Shown: positions 1 to 12,010 of the stretch, in pieces
Layout: each line of letters opens with the position of its first letter
How positions within the stretch are numbered: position 1 is the first letter of the stretch
Assembly: GCA_029718625.1 (NCBI GenBank)
Contig: CM056381.1
Span: forward strand, 52,260,157-52,324,156
Origin: Synaphobranchus kaupii
Taxonomy: Eukaryota; Chordata; Actinopteri; Anguilliformes; Synaphobranchidae
DNA length: 64,000 bases
Direction: 5' to 3'
The notes under the pieces: generated by a model
Database searches by the model: none
What the model saw: only the letters and a program-made list of their open reading frames with translations
What the model was told of the DNA's origin: nothing
Made by a program: the position numbers and the translations under genes

Positions 1-2292
1 AACATGTTTTTTATTAATGTTTTTAGGAAAGTAATGCATTTGGACACAAAAAACTCACATCATGTCATTGACCCATTGAAATAATTCACCAAATCAATAA
101 TCCCATGACATTACCTGAAATAAGAAGTCACAAATCCTAAAAATGTTTGAATTATGAAGTGTCACCATAGCTAGCTAGCTAGCTAGTTTCCAATATCTTG
201 ACCTCTAACGTTAGATTGATGTGGTGTTTCCCCTCACTTACATATTCAGTTCTATTACACTTCAATTACAGTTATGTGCATTTATTTATTAAGCCTCATA
301 ATTTAATACTTCAGCCACCAAGAGATTTCAGACTGGTTGCATTTTGCTGCAGGTGATTTGGGAATTGTTTCACAACTTTTACTGTTATCTCCCCATTATT
401 CTTACATCAACGAATAACACCAAAATGACTTAGCATACTGCTACAACTTATTGTAACTGTTACAACTTATTGGAGGTCCATTGCTACAATTCTGCATGTC
501 ACTGCGTGACAAGACAGAGGGATTGTCAAAAACAAATTAGCATTGTTTTAATTGCCAAAACCCCTTGCCAGTAACTGTGCAGTGATTTACGGTCAGACAT
601 GGACTTTTTTTGCTTTTGCTAGCTCAAGTGCGACAGGGTAAGATGCATTGATACTGTTTGAGCAGTTGTGAATTTTGTGAATCAATCTATTGTATCTGAA
701 CCAGATCTGAACTTGCAATGACAACTGCCCTTTCGCCCATGTATTTGTCACTGAGGTGGCTGCAGTGTCAGTTCAAGTTGTATTTATTTATTACAGAAGC
801 AACATGCAAACACACCAGACATTGTCATTCATGGCATTGTCGCCATTAGATTCTATGAAGAGATAATTGCTTTCCACTTGTTCTGGAAAACTTAGTTTTC
901 GTAATCCACCGTTCTTTTACTCATTTTGCCACCAAACTAATTAGTTTGCTGGCGTTGATGCAGATACTGAACTGCTCGCGTGTACATTCGTGGCAGGTGT
1001 TTTTGGAATGTCAATTGGCACCTTTGGTGGCTAACTTTTTTCTCCTCCATGTTAAGTTAATGGGGCCACATAACCGGATGTCGGGTTTTACTTAAAAAAC
1101 TATACAAAGCAGTTATACATGTTTGATATCAAAGCACATAATACATCTGTTCCCCGACATTAGGATGTTTTTTGTTTCGCAATTGGTGGTGTAGAATTTG
1201 AGCTATGTTTCTGAACAAAAAAGTCATAATCTTTATGCTAATATTTATGTATCCCACCAAATGAAAACGGCTGAACTAATATTTTCCATGTTTGGTTTGT
1301 GATGAGATATCGGTGTGATGAGTCACCCTGCCAAATATTTTGGTAATCCGCGCTGTAGCAGCAGAAAATGAGATGATCGAAAATCGTGTTTTAACATGCA
1401 AGTCCAGACCAAAACAAACATACAGTGGCTACCGCCACTGTATAATGCTCTAAGACTCAATTTTTTGTGTGTTGTGAATATACTTAGCTGTATTTAGCTG
1501 TAATTCAGTATCGCAAGTAATCTTTTTTTGTGTTAAGGACCTTAGGGTGTCTCTGACAGCAGGAATTCAGATTTATATGATTTCCAGGGTAAATACCTAC
1601 AGTAAGCAATTCAGCATTTTCAATTGAAATGACATGATGTCAGAATGTATTTGAAGTACACTTGCAAAAGTGACTATTCATGGAAACAGGCAGGATTTGT
1701 TTGTGTTTGCTCAATTTCTTTGTCACTTTTTCTTTCACTGTGTAGTGTAGTAGCACAGTGAGCATTGTTTCCCCATGTCTGTATTTTGTGCTTCTCCGGT
1801 GTTTACGCGAGTCCTAGTCCTTATTTGGTTATGTGACATGTTTCTCATTTGTTTGCTGATTTTCAAGATCCCTGCGGTGGCCTGCTGGTGTGAATATTCC
1901 ATTAATTGTTTTCCTTGTGCAGCAGGAACTACAATTGAACATAATATGCCACTGGACTTAATAATTAAATAGGTTCTCACCTGCAGTGTGAAGCTGCACA
2001 GTGAGTGGACATTGTGAGTTCTTTAATTGCATCCAATTAAATACCTTATGCTGCAAAGACAAATTGGGGGTTATTTGCGAGTGAGCTATTTGGATGAGAA
2101 AAAAAGGGTTTGCCGTTTAGTAGGGAAGTTGTCAAACAGTTTGAAAATACAGACTTTCTTCAAATTATTGAAAAGTTTCATCAATACTTCGATCAATACT
2201 TTCATCAGTCAATTACCTTAATCAATCAATTTTTAAATACATGGCAATTAGGTTTCAATGACTTCAGTGACCTAACATGCCATAGCCTAAGG
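1..2292. other. Unassigned AT-rich intergenic DNA
   Basis: I see no credible gene here. The open frames are short, start at random and show no recognisable domain. The only structure noted is a short AGCT repeat around 171-187. The sequence reads like ordinary fish intergenic or intronic DNA. Confidence 0.6.
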
Positions 2293-2493
2293 CAGGGGTC
2301 TCAAACTCCAGTCCTGGAAGGCCGCAGTCTCTACTGGTTTTTGTGATTTCCTTTCAATCAGCAACCAATTTAGGCCTCGGAAACAAGGTGTGCAGAGTTT
2401 AACCAGGCAGTTACTTAAATTAATCATTTATGTGCAGGACCACATAAAAAAACCAGAAGACACAGCGGTCCTCCAGGATTTGAGTTGGGGGTA
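2293..2493. mobile_element. hAT-like MITE, right end degraded
   Basis: The left end reads CAGGGGTCTCAAACTCCAGT and the right part reads GTCCTCCAGGATTTGAGTT, an imperfect inverted repeat about 200 bp apart. This end type is widespread in vertebrate non-autonomous hAT elements. The final bases expected at the right end are missing or mutated, and I could not confirm an 8-bp target duplication. There is no coding capacity. Confidence 0.55.
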
Positions 2494-2869
2494 GACTATA
2501 CAGTTTCTCTTCCTGGAGGAGAGGGGGGGTCTCTTGGTGGTGAAGTGTTACAGCCCTCTTCCTGGACAGACCTTATTTGGACAAAGGGAATTGTGGCATG
2601 TATGAGGCCTGCCTTTCCTGTTTCCTTTCTGCCCTCTTTTCCTGTTCTCTGTCCATGCTGACTATATTCCTCCCCTGACTCGTGGTTACTCCACGTGGGT
2701 AACCTTTAGATCCCTTTCGGTCGCGCCTGGTTCTCTGACCCCCTCCCTAACACTCACAGTCTTAACCAGTGATTATTGTTATTAATAAACTATCATGTTT
2801 TCACATCATCTGCATCTTTCTTTTAAACCCTTTTCCAGCTCCACAATTACTTCCAGGCACTGTGCTTGA

Positions 2870-3130
2870 GTCTCGGAGTCAGAAATCCTGCGTCTCACTC
2901 AGGGCTTTAGTGCAAGTCCCAAGACCTCTGTGTTTTAGCAATAGATTCTCAGTCCCTAGACCTCTGAGTTTCTGAGGTAGTTCTGAATTTGTAGCTCCGA
3001 GAACAAGTCCCAAGACCTCTGAGTTTCTAGCAATAGGATCCAAGTTATTTGACCGCTGAGTACAGAGTCCGGTGCAAAACCTAGGAGCTGGATCTTCCGA
3101 TCTATGCAATCTGGCCTGTAACAAGTCTTA
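2870..3130. repeat. Degenerate tandem repeat around 'cccaagacctctg'
   Basis: The phrase aagtcccaagacctctg and close variants recur four times at irregular spacing, each followed by a 'gagtttct' or 'tgttttag' variant. It is a decayed minisatellite. The minus-strand open frame across it (2879-3124) is probably a by-product of the repeats. Confidence 0.5.
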
Positions 3131-3866
3131 AACCTCTGAGTTCTGTGGAAGTAAGCTGTTTTGTGAAACTGTTCTATAGGCCCAAATAAGGGAAATTAAG
3201 GAAAATTTCATGGTCTGATTAAAAGGCACAGGAGGAAAGGTCACAAACAATTTTATTTGATAGATCAAGAGTGCCCCCAAGCGCATAGGGTAAGAACAGG
3301 TCATATAACATATTTATGTTTTGCCTAATTTGTTATTGGATAAAATAAGATATTATGAAAGGGTGTTATCACATATTATTGGTGTATTAGTAACGTAAAG
3401 GAGGAGTTATGATATTATATAAGCTAATGTTTGTTTTCGTTCGGGGAATTCCGAATCCTCTGCGTAGGTTTAAGGTTTTCCCACGTTGAATCAACGTTTA
3501 AACGTTTAATAAAAGATTAAATTTAATAGAAGATTCTGCTATTTCCTTCATCTTTATCTTGAGAATTCTTCAACTTGAAAACCCATCTCAAATTGAACCT
3601 AATGAGGAGAGAGTAAAGGACTTCCCTCCGCAGTTCCACACACGTCTAAAAACAAAGTATCCCGACCTCTGACACCAGAGCCCGACGGAGTCAGCAGGAG
3701 GGCCAAGGCTCCGAGACGCAGGTATACGTCTTAGCACCAAGGCATATGCACCAGGTAAACACTGAGTGCACACACAGTCAGTCCTCTCAAAGCTCCATAA
3801 TGTCTCTTATAAAACTTCCCTTACAGCTTGGTGTGGCAAGCAGGACATCTCTTACAGTGCGGTGCT
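3131..3866. other. Unassigned region, possibly old LTR-like sequence
   Basis: No gene is recognised. Around 3500-3535 there is an AATAAA-containing stretch, followed by a region with several in-frame arginine codons but no domain. It could be the edge of an old retroelement; nothing confirms that. Confidence 0.3.
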
Positions 3867-4482
3867 GCAATTGTCATGGTTTTTGACTAGTCCTTCCTTT
3901 GCGGTCATTTTCCTCGGTAGCCACGCGAGGGCGCTGCCCTTTTAGTGGAAGTTTGCTCCACCCCGTCTTTATTGCGGAGCTTCTCTCAGCATCACACCTG
4001 TGCGTGGTTACCTTGGAGCTATTTAAGCCCACATTTCCTTCATTCTGGGCTTCTATATTATTTTGCATTATTTGCACTGTTTTGTGTTTGGTAATTATTT
4101 TGCCCTTTGTTTGCTTAGCCGGTATGATTAGGTCTAGGCTCTGTAGGAGACCTCTTTGCTCCAATGTGTTTTATTGGAGTAATGCGGGACTTGCCTTTCG
4201 GTATGTAGCTATTAGGACTCTTCGTCCGTGGCTCTTTTCTGTCTCTGCTTCCTGGTCTTTCTTTCTTTGCCTAGACCTGTTGCCTTTTTCTGTCTCTCCC
4301 TCCTCTCTCTGTCTGCTTTCTTCCTTGAAAGCGAGAGGAGTCTGTTTGTTTTTGGCTATATTTATATAGTCATTTCATACTAGGAGACAGGGCGTTTAAT
4401 CATACTGAGAGGCAGGGCTTTATCTACACTGAGAGGCAGGGCGTGTATTTTTTACTAGGCTTGCGTCATTGAGCCGGCAAAT

Positions 4483-4745
4483 GTCCAGAACAGCTGTTCT
4501 GTTCCTCCTTCGGTACCTGTCTTCTTACGGGGAGACTGGGCGATTTTGTTCAGAACTGTAGTTCTGTTCGTCCTTCGGGTACGTCTCTTCTCACAGGGAG
4601 ACTGGGCGATTTTGTTCAGACGGTAGTTCTGTTCGTCCTTCGGTACCTGTCTTCTTACAGGGAGACTTGATGATTTTGTTCGGAACTGTAGTTCTGTTCA
4701 TCCTTCAGGTACGTCTCTCCTCACAGGGAGATTGTGCGATTTTAT
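4483..4745 (+). repeat. Tandem repeat inside the solo LTR, about 80-bp unit, ~3.5 copies
   Basis: The pattern 'gttctgttc(g/c)tccttc(g)ggtac...gggagactgggcgatttt' repeats about every 80 bp. Alternate copies read 'cggtacctgtcttcttac' and 'cgggtacgtctcttctcac', so the unit may be a dimer. It contributes to the exceptional LTR length. Confidence 0.65.
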
Positions 4746-4834
4746 TGACATGTGTGCGTGTGACTGCGAGTTTATGAAAGTAGCCTTGGAATGTTAGATC
4801 TCTGTTCCTTTTGCCTTTTCATTACCTTTCCCTT

Positions 4835-5500
4835 TATTGAGATGTAGGGACATTATTTTTCGCATGTCTTGCGTTTGGCACACTGCCGGTAGAGGTTAGG
4901 ACACGGAGACTGCTTCCCTTTAATTCCTGCAGCAAGCAGTACACTCCGTTTTAGAGTTAGGGAGTTATTTTTTCGCTGGTTGCATTCTCCCCTTGCTTAA
5001 CTCTAAATTACGTTTCTTCGTTTGTGTTACCTCCGAGGCAGCCCTTTCTCTCATTCCACGTTAGCATCTCGCTGTTCACTGTTTTTTATACTGTAAGGTA
5101 TTCAGTGTTTGTCAGCTTGTTGTGATTACCGAGCTCGAGATTCGTTGCTCTCGTGTGCCGTTCACCCAGTTATTGAGATATAGGGCCATTAGTGTTCACA
5201 TGTCTTGCGTGTGGCATACTGCCGGTAGGTTAGGACACAGGGACTGCTTCCCTTCTATTCCTGCAGCAAGCAGTTCGCTCCGTTTAGAGCTAGGGAGTTA
5301 TTTTTCGCTTGTTGCGTTCTCCCTTTTGATTAGCTCTAATTTATGTGCCTTTGTTTGTTACCTACGAGGCAGCTCCTCTCATTTCCCGTTAGCATCTCGT
5401 TGTTCACTGTTTTGTATATACGTTTGAGTATTCAGTGTTTTTTAGCTCATTGTGTTTTCCGAGCTCGAGATTCTTTGCTCTCGTGTGACGTTCGCCCGGT
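4835..5500 (+). repeat. Direct duplication of a ~330-bp block inside the solo LTR
   Basis: Two blocks, about 4835-5160 and 5172-5500, share the same order of landmarks: 'ttgagatrtaggg', 'catgtcttgcgt', 'gcagcaagcag', 'agggagttattttt', 'gttagcatctcg' and 'gagctcgagattc'. They differ by scattered substitutions and small indels, so the duplication is not recent. Confidence 0.7.
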
Positions 5501-5703
5501 TATACGGGTCGTTTTCAGTTACGCCCCTTTTTCCTAGTTCCATTATTTCCCTCTAGTCGAGAGTTGGAGCTAGGTTATTTGAGTTTGTCATTTATATTTC
5601 CCTATATACGGGGTCTCTCCGTCTCAGTGGCTTTCAAGCTTAATGAATCCCCTTGCTGCGATTGGTCCCTCGAACCTCACACGTCACGTCCCCTTACAGC
5701 AAT

Positions 5704-8700
5704 GTGTGATAATCTCTCTCACTCTAATATTCTTACAGTTTCGATGACCTCAACGTAATACCTCTGGCAGGGGGGTGTCTGCTTTTTCTTGAGCTCCTAA
5801 TTTCTCCTTCACCCTTGTCTATAAAAAATTCCTTACAGGGGTTAACCTAGTCCATTTATATAAAAATGTCTCTCAACCTAGATTTCCATCCCTCTAGACA
5901 TCTATATTCCGGCTTTTGCTCACTGGGAGGAAACAACCACACAATTGCACTGTCCCTAACTTACTTAATTTATATTGTTTTAATGACCATTATTACTCTT
6001 TTATTGTAATTGTTCATTAATAACCCCAACACATATCCTATTATTATGTAAGCTTTGCCAACAGAATATACCTTATACTCATTATGTGAATGGAGCAGAT
6101 TTAACATTGAGAAACATAGCATAAACACTAATCAAAATAGGGAGAGAGACAAATATGTAACAAACAAAAATAAAAAGGGGAGGAAAGAGAATAAAAATAA
6201 AATTTATTAATACATTGGAGGCTGCAGGGATGGCTAACTAGTGAAAACTGCACGGCTAAACTTTACAGATGAGGTTACTGCCAAAGCTGAGCATCCGTGT
6301 CAGGATAGGCTAATTCTAGTCTGGGCAACTGGGTTCTGGTCACAAAAAAGTTTGTGAGAAGAAGCATGTGCGTGCGGATTGGAACCCACAACTTTACGTC
6401 TCATCTTGAATGCTCATTAGGCATGTGAACACGTGAATGAGATCTAATTGACCTCAAATTGTAAATAAATCCTTGGTCTCCATTAATTGATGTACCCTAT
6501 TACATATTCTATTGGACCTCAACTGAAATGACAAAATATATTTTGAAATTCAATATTAAAGGTAATGCTTGGCCTCCTGACAGTTTAGGATTCTATGCTG
6601 TGAAGTCGAAAAATGTATTCTTGCTCATTTGTTTCTCCAGATAAATGTTCCCCATATTGTATCCATTTCATTAAATTAATTTGGAGGGGAAGAAAACAAG
6701 ATCACAGATTAGAGAATACTCATGTGCTGGAGGGTATTCATTTTAATTACAGAGATCCAGCATGTGAAGTAAAATGCAGAGGTGCCCACTTAATTAAACC
6801 CTTTTGTATATTCTCAATAGAAGATAAATTATCTTCAAAGATGGAACTCGAACTGGGAGAAATTATAACATTGAAGTCTATGGAGCAAAAACTGGGAGCG
6901 ATTGCTCTTAAGCCCAAACAAAGATTGGAATTTTTTTTTAAAAACTGTGCTGGTTAGGAACCCATTTTTGTAGCCTAATGACTGTATGAATATGTAGGCC
7001 TAATTCCTAGACTGTAAAAATAAAGGATACATTTTTACAGTAAAATAGCATACTGTCAGTAGCTGGGGTTGCCGGAACTTGACCGTATTTAAAAAAAAAA
7101 AAAAAAAGAAAAAGTCCAAATTTTGTGGTGTAATGCCATATTCGCACTGGCTAGTATTACCTGGGGAACTCATGTGATTTGTAGTAATTCCGGGGTCGTC
7201 TGTGATCTTAATCCTGTGCATATCTGCCATGTATGTAATTTGTAAAAATTCCACCGCAAATTGCCTACCACATTTCACAAAACACAAACAGCATCTGATA
7301 ATATCCTGTGCGAATCAGCATCTCAGTAATTTGGAGTGATATTTTTTTCTCCCGCAAGGATTCCTTGTTTTTTTCATGCCTTTTTCCAGCATCTTTCCAG
7401 GTTGAATTATGTAGGCTATTGTGGAAATTATTATTGTGAATTTTGGGTTGCGGTTCTTATGCCAAAAGCTTTTCGATGCAGGCCTACTCCTGACTTTACT
7501 GAATTGAAAGTAAATTGTAGCCTATATCCAACCATGTAGCCAAATAAAATAACACTTTGCGAACAGACAATATGGAGGTATAGGAATGTTAAATCGTATC
7601 CGTTGATAATCCTTGGGATTTGATCAGTAAATTCGAGTGAAATACAGATTTCATTTATCCTGTGCGAATGCGCCACATGAAACACAGACATCAGGGGGTA
7701 ATTCCTAATTCACATGAAGTACCCTCAAGGTAAACTAGATTAACAATTCCTAAAGAAATTGTAGGTGTGGTTGCTTCACAAATATCAATGGCTGGAAATG
7801 GCATAGAAAGATGGTAATATGGTAGTGTGAGGTGGAAAATAAAAGGTGGAAATGGTATGAACTGTTAATGCGGTATAAAGGGATCTAGTGAAGGTGAAAG
7901 TGTTAAAATATGGTGATGTAGCCTATTTTGTGGTAAGTAGTCTAAAGAACCTGGAAGTGATACAAAGAAGTAATGTATTGTGATAAAAGCACAAAAAGGT
8001 AATGTCAAATCATAACAGTGTTGTAGAGGAAGGCATTGTGAATGCCCAATTTACTGCGTCCTGTGTACTAGCATACTGCTTACTGTAGTCTACACTGCAG
8101 TGACATGCAGTATGCGAAATATCCTCTATATAAACCTGGACATAAGTAGCCTAGGCTATATCAGTTGCCTTTACACTCTTTGGCTATATCATCTGGGGAT
8201 ATTCAGAACACTCAATTTGGCCACGCAGGTAAGGCTAGCCTAATTTAACAGCTTTTCAAAAAAAAAAAAAAAGTATACTCAACTGGCATACTCAAATAGT
8301 AGTGTGTGCTGATTCTGACTATTCTGACACAGTCGTAGTATATAGAAAAATATGGGTTCAGACAATTTTTCCCTAGGTGCTCATCTACTGATTTCTCCAC
8401 TTTATTAAACGAACTCTGATTCCGATTACAGATCTCACCATTTTGTGAAGTCCAAACCACATATCCAGTGCTGAATTCAGTGTTCTATTCAGCCTACCTA
8501 GCATGCAGCTATCTGCAGCAATAATTAAACATAGGCTATCGTTTGGCTAATAGTAACTTAGTTTAACGTTGTTGACTCACATAAACTTGAGATTATAACC
8601 CAATCATGTGTAGCGGATAGTTTATTTGCTGTCTATGTCATAGTCGATTGCATTTTGCTAACGTAGTCTACTGGCACCTTGGCATTTTCATGCAGAGTGA

Positions 8701-9676
8701 AAGGTTTGTTTTCCTGGTAATTAGCTTAACCACAGTAGCCTAGCTGGCTTATGCTTTTTTCATGTTTTGTTAGGAAGTTGTCTGTGCTAACGTTATTAAG
8801 ACATAAATCAGAATTCTATGGATCTGCCGCAATAGCGCTGTGGAAACATCAACGTTGCTGGGCAGTGGCAAAATGGAATAAGAATCTCTTCAACATTCAA
8901 CAGAAACCAGTTGTATAATCGTTACGAAGTAGGATATTTGGTTCCTTAATCTGTTTATCAGAGATTTGTAGAAAAAAATGTTAACGTTATACCGAAAGTA
9001 GCTACATTGGGTAGGCGGTGCCTATGCAAAGGAAAATGCACCGAATGTTTATTTGTAACAGTTTAAACTTTTTAATAATAGCCTATAGGCTAGCCTATAT
9101 CGGAACAAAGTTTTTGTGGTGTGTAGAAATGGTACATTTTATGCATGTTATTGTGTGACTGTGGCAAGATGGTTGTAAACGGGTTTGGGCTATTTTATCG
9201 TGCAGTGCAACTTGAGAGGTTGATGTGTGCACAAGCGGCGACTCTGCAGCAAACCTGCATTGGAATTTTGAGGGTTTAAAGTTGTTTACAATTTCAGAGA
9301 AATATGAATAGGCTACTATAATTGGGACATTGACGACTAGGCTAGCACCGTAGATAGGGCTAATAGCTTGCGTGTTCGTGGCGAAGAGCGCATTGTGCTT
9401 GATGCAGAATTTGTTGTATGGCAATGATTATTATTTTTGAAAGCTAAAGTGAGTATGATCATTTCAGTTGCAGACGGAAGTAGGCTACATCGTTAGCTAT
9501 TTCTCGTCGGCATTTTTCCAAGGTTGTTGACAGAACGTTAAGCATTCTCACCGTGAGCTAGCCTACTGCACGTGCCCATTGACCCCCATTTATTTTTTGC
9601 TGATAAAATGTCAAATATCTGCATTTGCTTAAATTAGCTGTGTGAAGATGGAAAGAAAAAAATTGAATATGGACTC
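5704..9676. other. Unassigned intergenic DNA
   Basis: No gene is supported. A segment near 5845-5910 ('cctagtccatttat...tctctcaacctagattt') recurs near 58890-58930, so it belongs to a dispersed repeat. Around 7010-7110 an ACTGTAAAAAT/TTTTTACAGT stretch with a poly-A run looks like a decayed MITE. The 6613-6957 open frame (114 aa) shows no domain and ends in a low-complexity run. Confidence 0.5.
6370..6437 (-). repeat. tRNA-like remnant (possible SINE head)
   Basis: On the minus strand GGGTTCCAATCCG resembles a pol III B box. An A-box-like 'CCTAATGAGCATTCAAG' lies about 30 nt upstream. I could not fold a full cloverleaf, so this is a decayed tRNA-derived repeat at best. Confidence 0.3.
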
Positions 9677-10124
9677 TTAGGGGTCGATTTACTATGTATA
9701 AGTATATGTATAAGTCCTGCTATTTAACTGATAAATCCTGTTATTTTATGGAATTACAGTTAAATATTGTTGTTATTCTCCATGACTTTGACAGTGTTTT
9801 GAAAAAAAAGGGAAATCCTGTAAAATGTTTGTAAAAATTTTCAAAACACTGTAAAAGTCATGTACGATAATGGCAGTAACTCATTTTTTAATGTACATCT
9901 GCCCTTCCATTCATTAAATGGTTTTTCACTGGCAACATTGCTGCCAGTGTTTTCACCATTTTATAACAAATTTTTTTTTACAGCATGTAACCATTTCAAA
10001 CACGCAAAACCATTCCAATCACATATGTAAATATGGTTGTTTGCGGCTGGAGTATTTTACATAATGACTCATAGTTGATCACCCGCAAAAGTGCAAATAC
10101 TTTGGGATCTAAATCGACCCCTAA
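9677..10124. mobile_element. Foldback-type MITE with 15-bp terminal inverted repeats
   Basis: The ends are TTAGGGGTCGATTTA (9677-9691) and its exact reverse complement TAAATCGACCCCTAA (10110-10124). Inside is a second inverted repeat: 'catgactttgacagtg' (from about 9781) pairs with 'cactgtaaaagtcatg' (to about 9862). No coding sequence is present. The outer TTA/TAA is part of the palindrome, so the target duplication, and hence the superfamily, cannot be fixed. Confidence 0.7.
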
Positions 10125-10407
10125 ATGTTTTATTGGCAGTGGTCTTTGGATTACACTTTAATGATTTATTCCTAATACTCCCAGTGTCACAGTTTTTCTG
10201 GTTGCCACCCCCCTTCTCCGTTTAAGGTTTCTCGCGGCTCAGGACGGCTCCCTTCTGTGTTTTACCATGTTTTACCATGACGGAAAATGAGTGCGTAACC
10301 CTAACCTGGCATCTAAGGAGCATGAATGAATCCTATGATTGCTGATTAGAGGTAGAAGATAGTGTGGTCCACTAGGGTTACATCACTAGAATTCTTTAAC
10401 ACACTAT

Positions 10408-11379
10408 GGGCTCTATTTTCAAACCAGCGCAAGGGGACGGTATAGTCAAACGCAAGCTTGTTGACAGCATCAACGTCTTAAAACTGGCGCTATGGCGTTT
10501 CTCAGCAATACCGCTAGGATCAACAAATTCTCAACATAACATCCTTTCGCTTGCGCTGCAGTGGGATGGGTGGCGCTGTCTGGGGCGTGTTCTAAAATAC
10601 TTTCGGCTCAGTGACAATTTGAACCAACGAAAACCCATTGCGTTATGATCAGCTGGAACCACCTCTTAGCGGAAACGCAATAGACTCTGGCAATTTGGTA
10701 ACTTATTCGTCATGTAGTTCTATGTAGTGTCTATAGGTGATGCCAACATTACACTTCCATTTAATGAACAAATAGCCTATAATTATTATTAATTAATTAA
10801 TTTTAATTTAAACTACTAGAATAAAACAGGACAGCTTACAAGAAACTTGCGATCATGTAGGCCAATAGCCTATAATATATAAATTACACATTGACACAGT
10901 TGAATCATAAGCCTACCATTTGAATCATAATTATGCCTACATCACTAATGTAGGCTAATTAATGCATTCGCCACCTCCTCCCGTGCCTTCCGAACTTCTG
11001 GGAGATGAGGTGGTGTGGATTGTGATCCATAAATTACTACAGTCCTAGCCTGTACTTCTGTTGCAAGTATGTCTGATTCCTGTGCGGAAAATCTTGTCGT
11101 TGACGGTCCAGTGCGTTTGGGTTGCTCATTATGAAGTTGCATGGAGCGATTGCGTTCCAACGCGATTGCGTTTTAAAGCATGAGAACAACAATTTGATTG
11201 GCTACCATAGAGACACACCTTGGACGTTTAAACCCAGCCTTTTAGCAATACCGCCATAAGGTGCGCCAAGATTGCCGCCATGAAATTACCAAATTTCTCG
11301 CCGACACGCCCTCAGAGCGATACCGCCAAGCGATTACTCTTGCGTTCACCATTGCGTTTGGTTTATTAAAATAGAGCCC
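10408..11379. mobile_element. PIF/Harbinger-like non-autonomous transposon, copy A
   Basis: The element starts GGGCTCTATTTT and ends AAAATAGAGCCC, an exact 12-bp inverted repeat. TAT flanks both ends (10405-10407 and 11380-11382), a 3-bp target duplication that fits PIF/Harbinger. It is about 970 bp long. A near-identical copy sits at 17475-18436 with its own 3-bp duplication. It carries a minus-strand Myb-like open frame but no DDE transposase, so it needs an enzyme supplied in trans. Confidence 0.8.
10945..11160 (-). pseudogene. Myb/SANT-like DNA-binding protein fragment of a Harbinger element
   Basis: The 71-codon frame contains FSAQESDILATEV, then VIYGSQSTPP and LPEVRKAREEVANAL. This order matches the N-terminal Myb/SANT-like domain (NAIF1-like, Myb_DNA-bind_5 type) of the accessory protein that Harbinger elements encode beside their transposase. 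In that family the protein binds the element ends and brings in the transposase. Here only the first part of the domain remains before a stop, so it is a remnant. The same frame is kept in copy B at 18002-18187. The assignment rests on motif resemblance alone. Confidence 0.55.
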
Positions 11380-11422
11380 TATGAATAGCCAGTGTCTCTG
11401 CCTCGGAACTGCAGCTCAATTT

Positions 11423-11553
<131 letters not shown>

Positions 11554-12010
11554 TACTGTACTCACATACTGGAGAGACTTGGGTCACTCTGTTTTTATGA
11601 ATATATTATAATCTGGGTCTATAAGTGTTGAACATCCAAAATATTTTCAGAAAATAAAGCTCAAGCACCAAGGAGATCAGATAGCATTTGTGTGCGACAT
11701 AATTTGCATAGTTTATTTATGGAAGTAAATTTACAAAAAAACACACTGAAATTAGACATACCAGGTATGACTAACTTGTACAGACCTCTCTGATCCACCC
11801 AAGTCAAACTATGTTTTTTTTCTGTCTGACTGAAAACACAAGATATGCCTGCACTAAATATTCTCAAGCAGAAATGGACTTGAAAAACCTAAACAATATT
11901 CCCTGCAATTATTGCAAGGTTGTTTTTATTCAAAAACATATAATTTCTGAACAACAACCCCTATTTAACTTATAGTAAGTGCATTTTTGTTTGTTACTCA
12001 AGCTTACATA

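Larger units (their letters stand above)
3872..5698 (+). mobile_element. Solo LTR, 1827 bp, with 5-bp target duplication GCAAT
   Basis: The segment begins TGTCATGG and ends CCCTTACA, the TG...CA form of an LTR. It is flanked on both sides by GCAAT (3867-3871 and 5699-5703), a perfect 5-bp target duplication. There is no internal coding region between the ends, so this is a solo LTR left by recombination between two LTRs. It is unusually long because of internal tandem repeats near 4483-4740 and a duplicated ~330-bp block at 4835-5500. The element lineage is not determined; Ty3/gypsy or ERV are possible. Open frames in it, such as 3899-4369, are incidental. Confidence 0.8.

Noticed and set aside
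3899..4369. 156-codon hydrophobic, Ser/Leu/Phe-rich frame that looks like a membrane protein
   Set aside because: It lies inside a solo LTR with clear target duplications, and T/C-rich DNA explains the hydrophobic residues.
6613..6957. 114-codon frame as a host exon
   Set aside because: It has no domain and no splice signals consistent with the frame, and it runs into a poly-T/poly-Lys tract.
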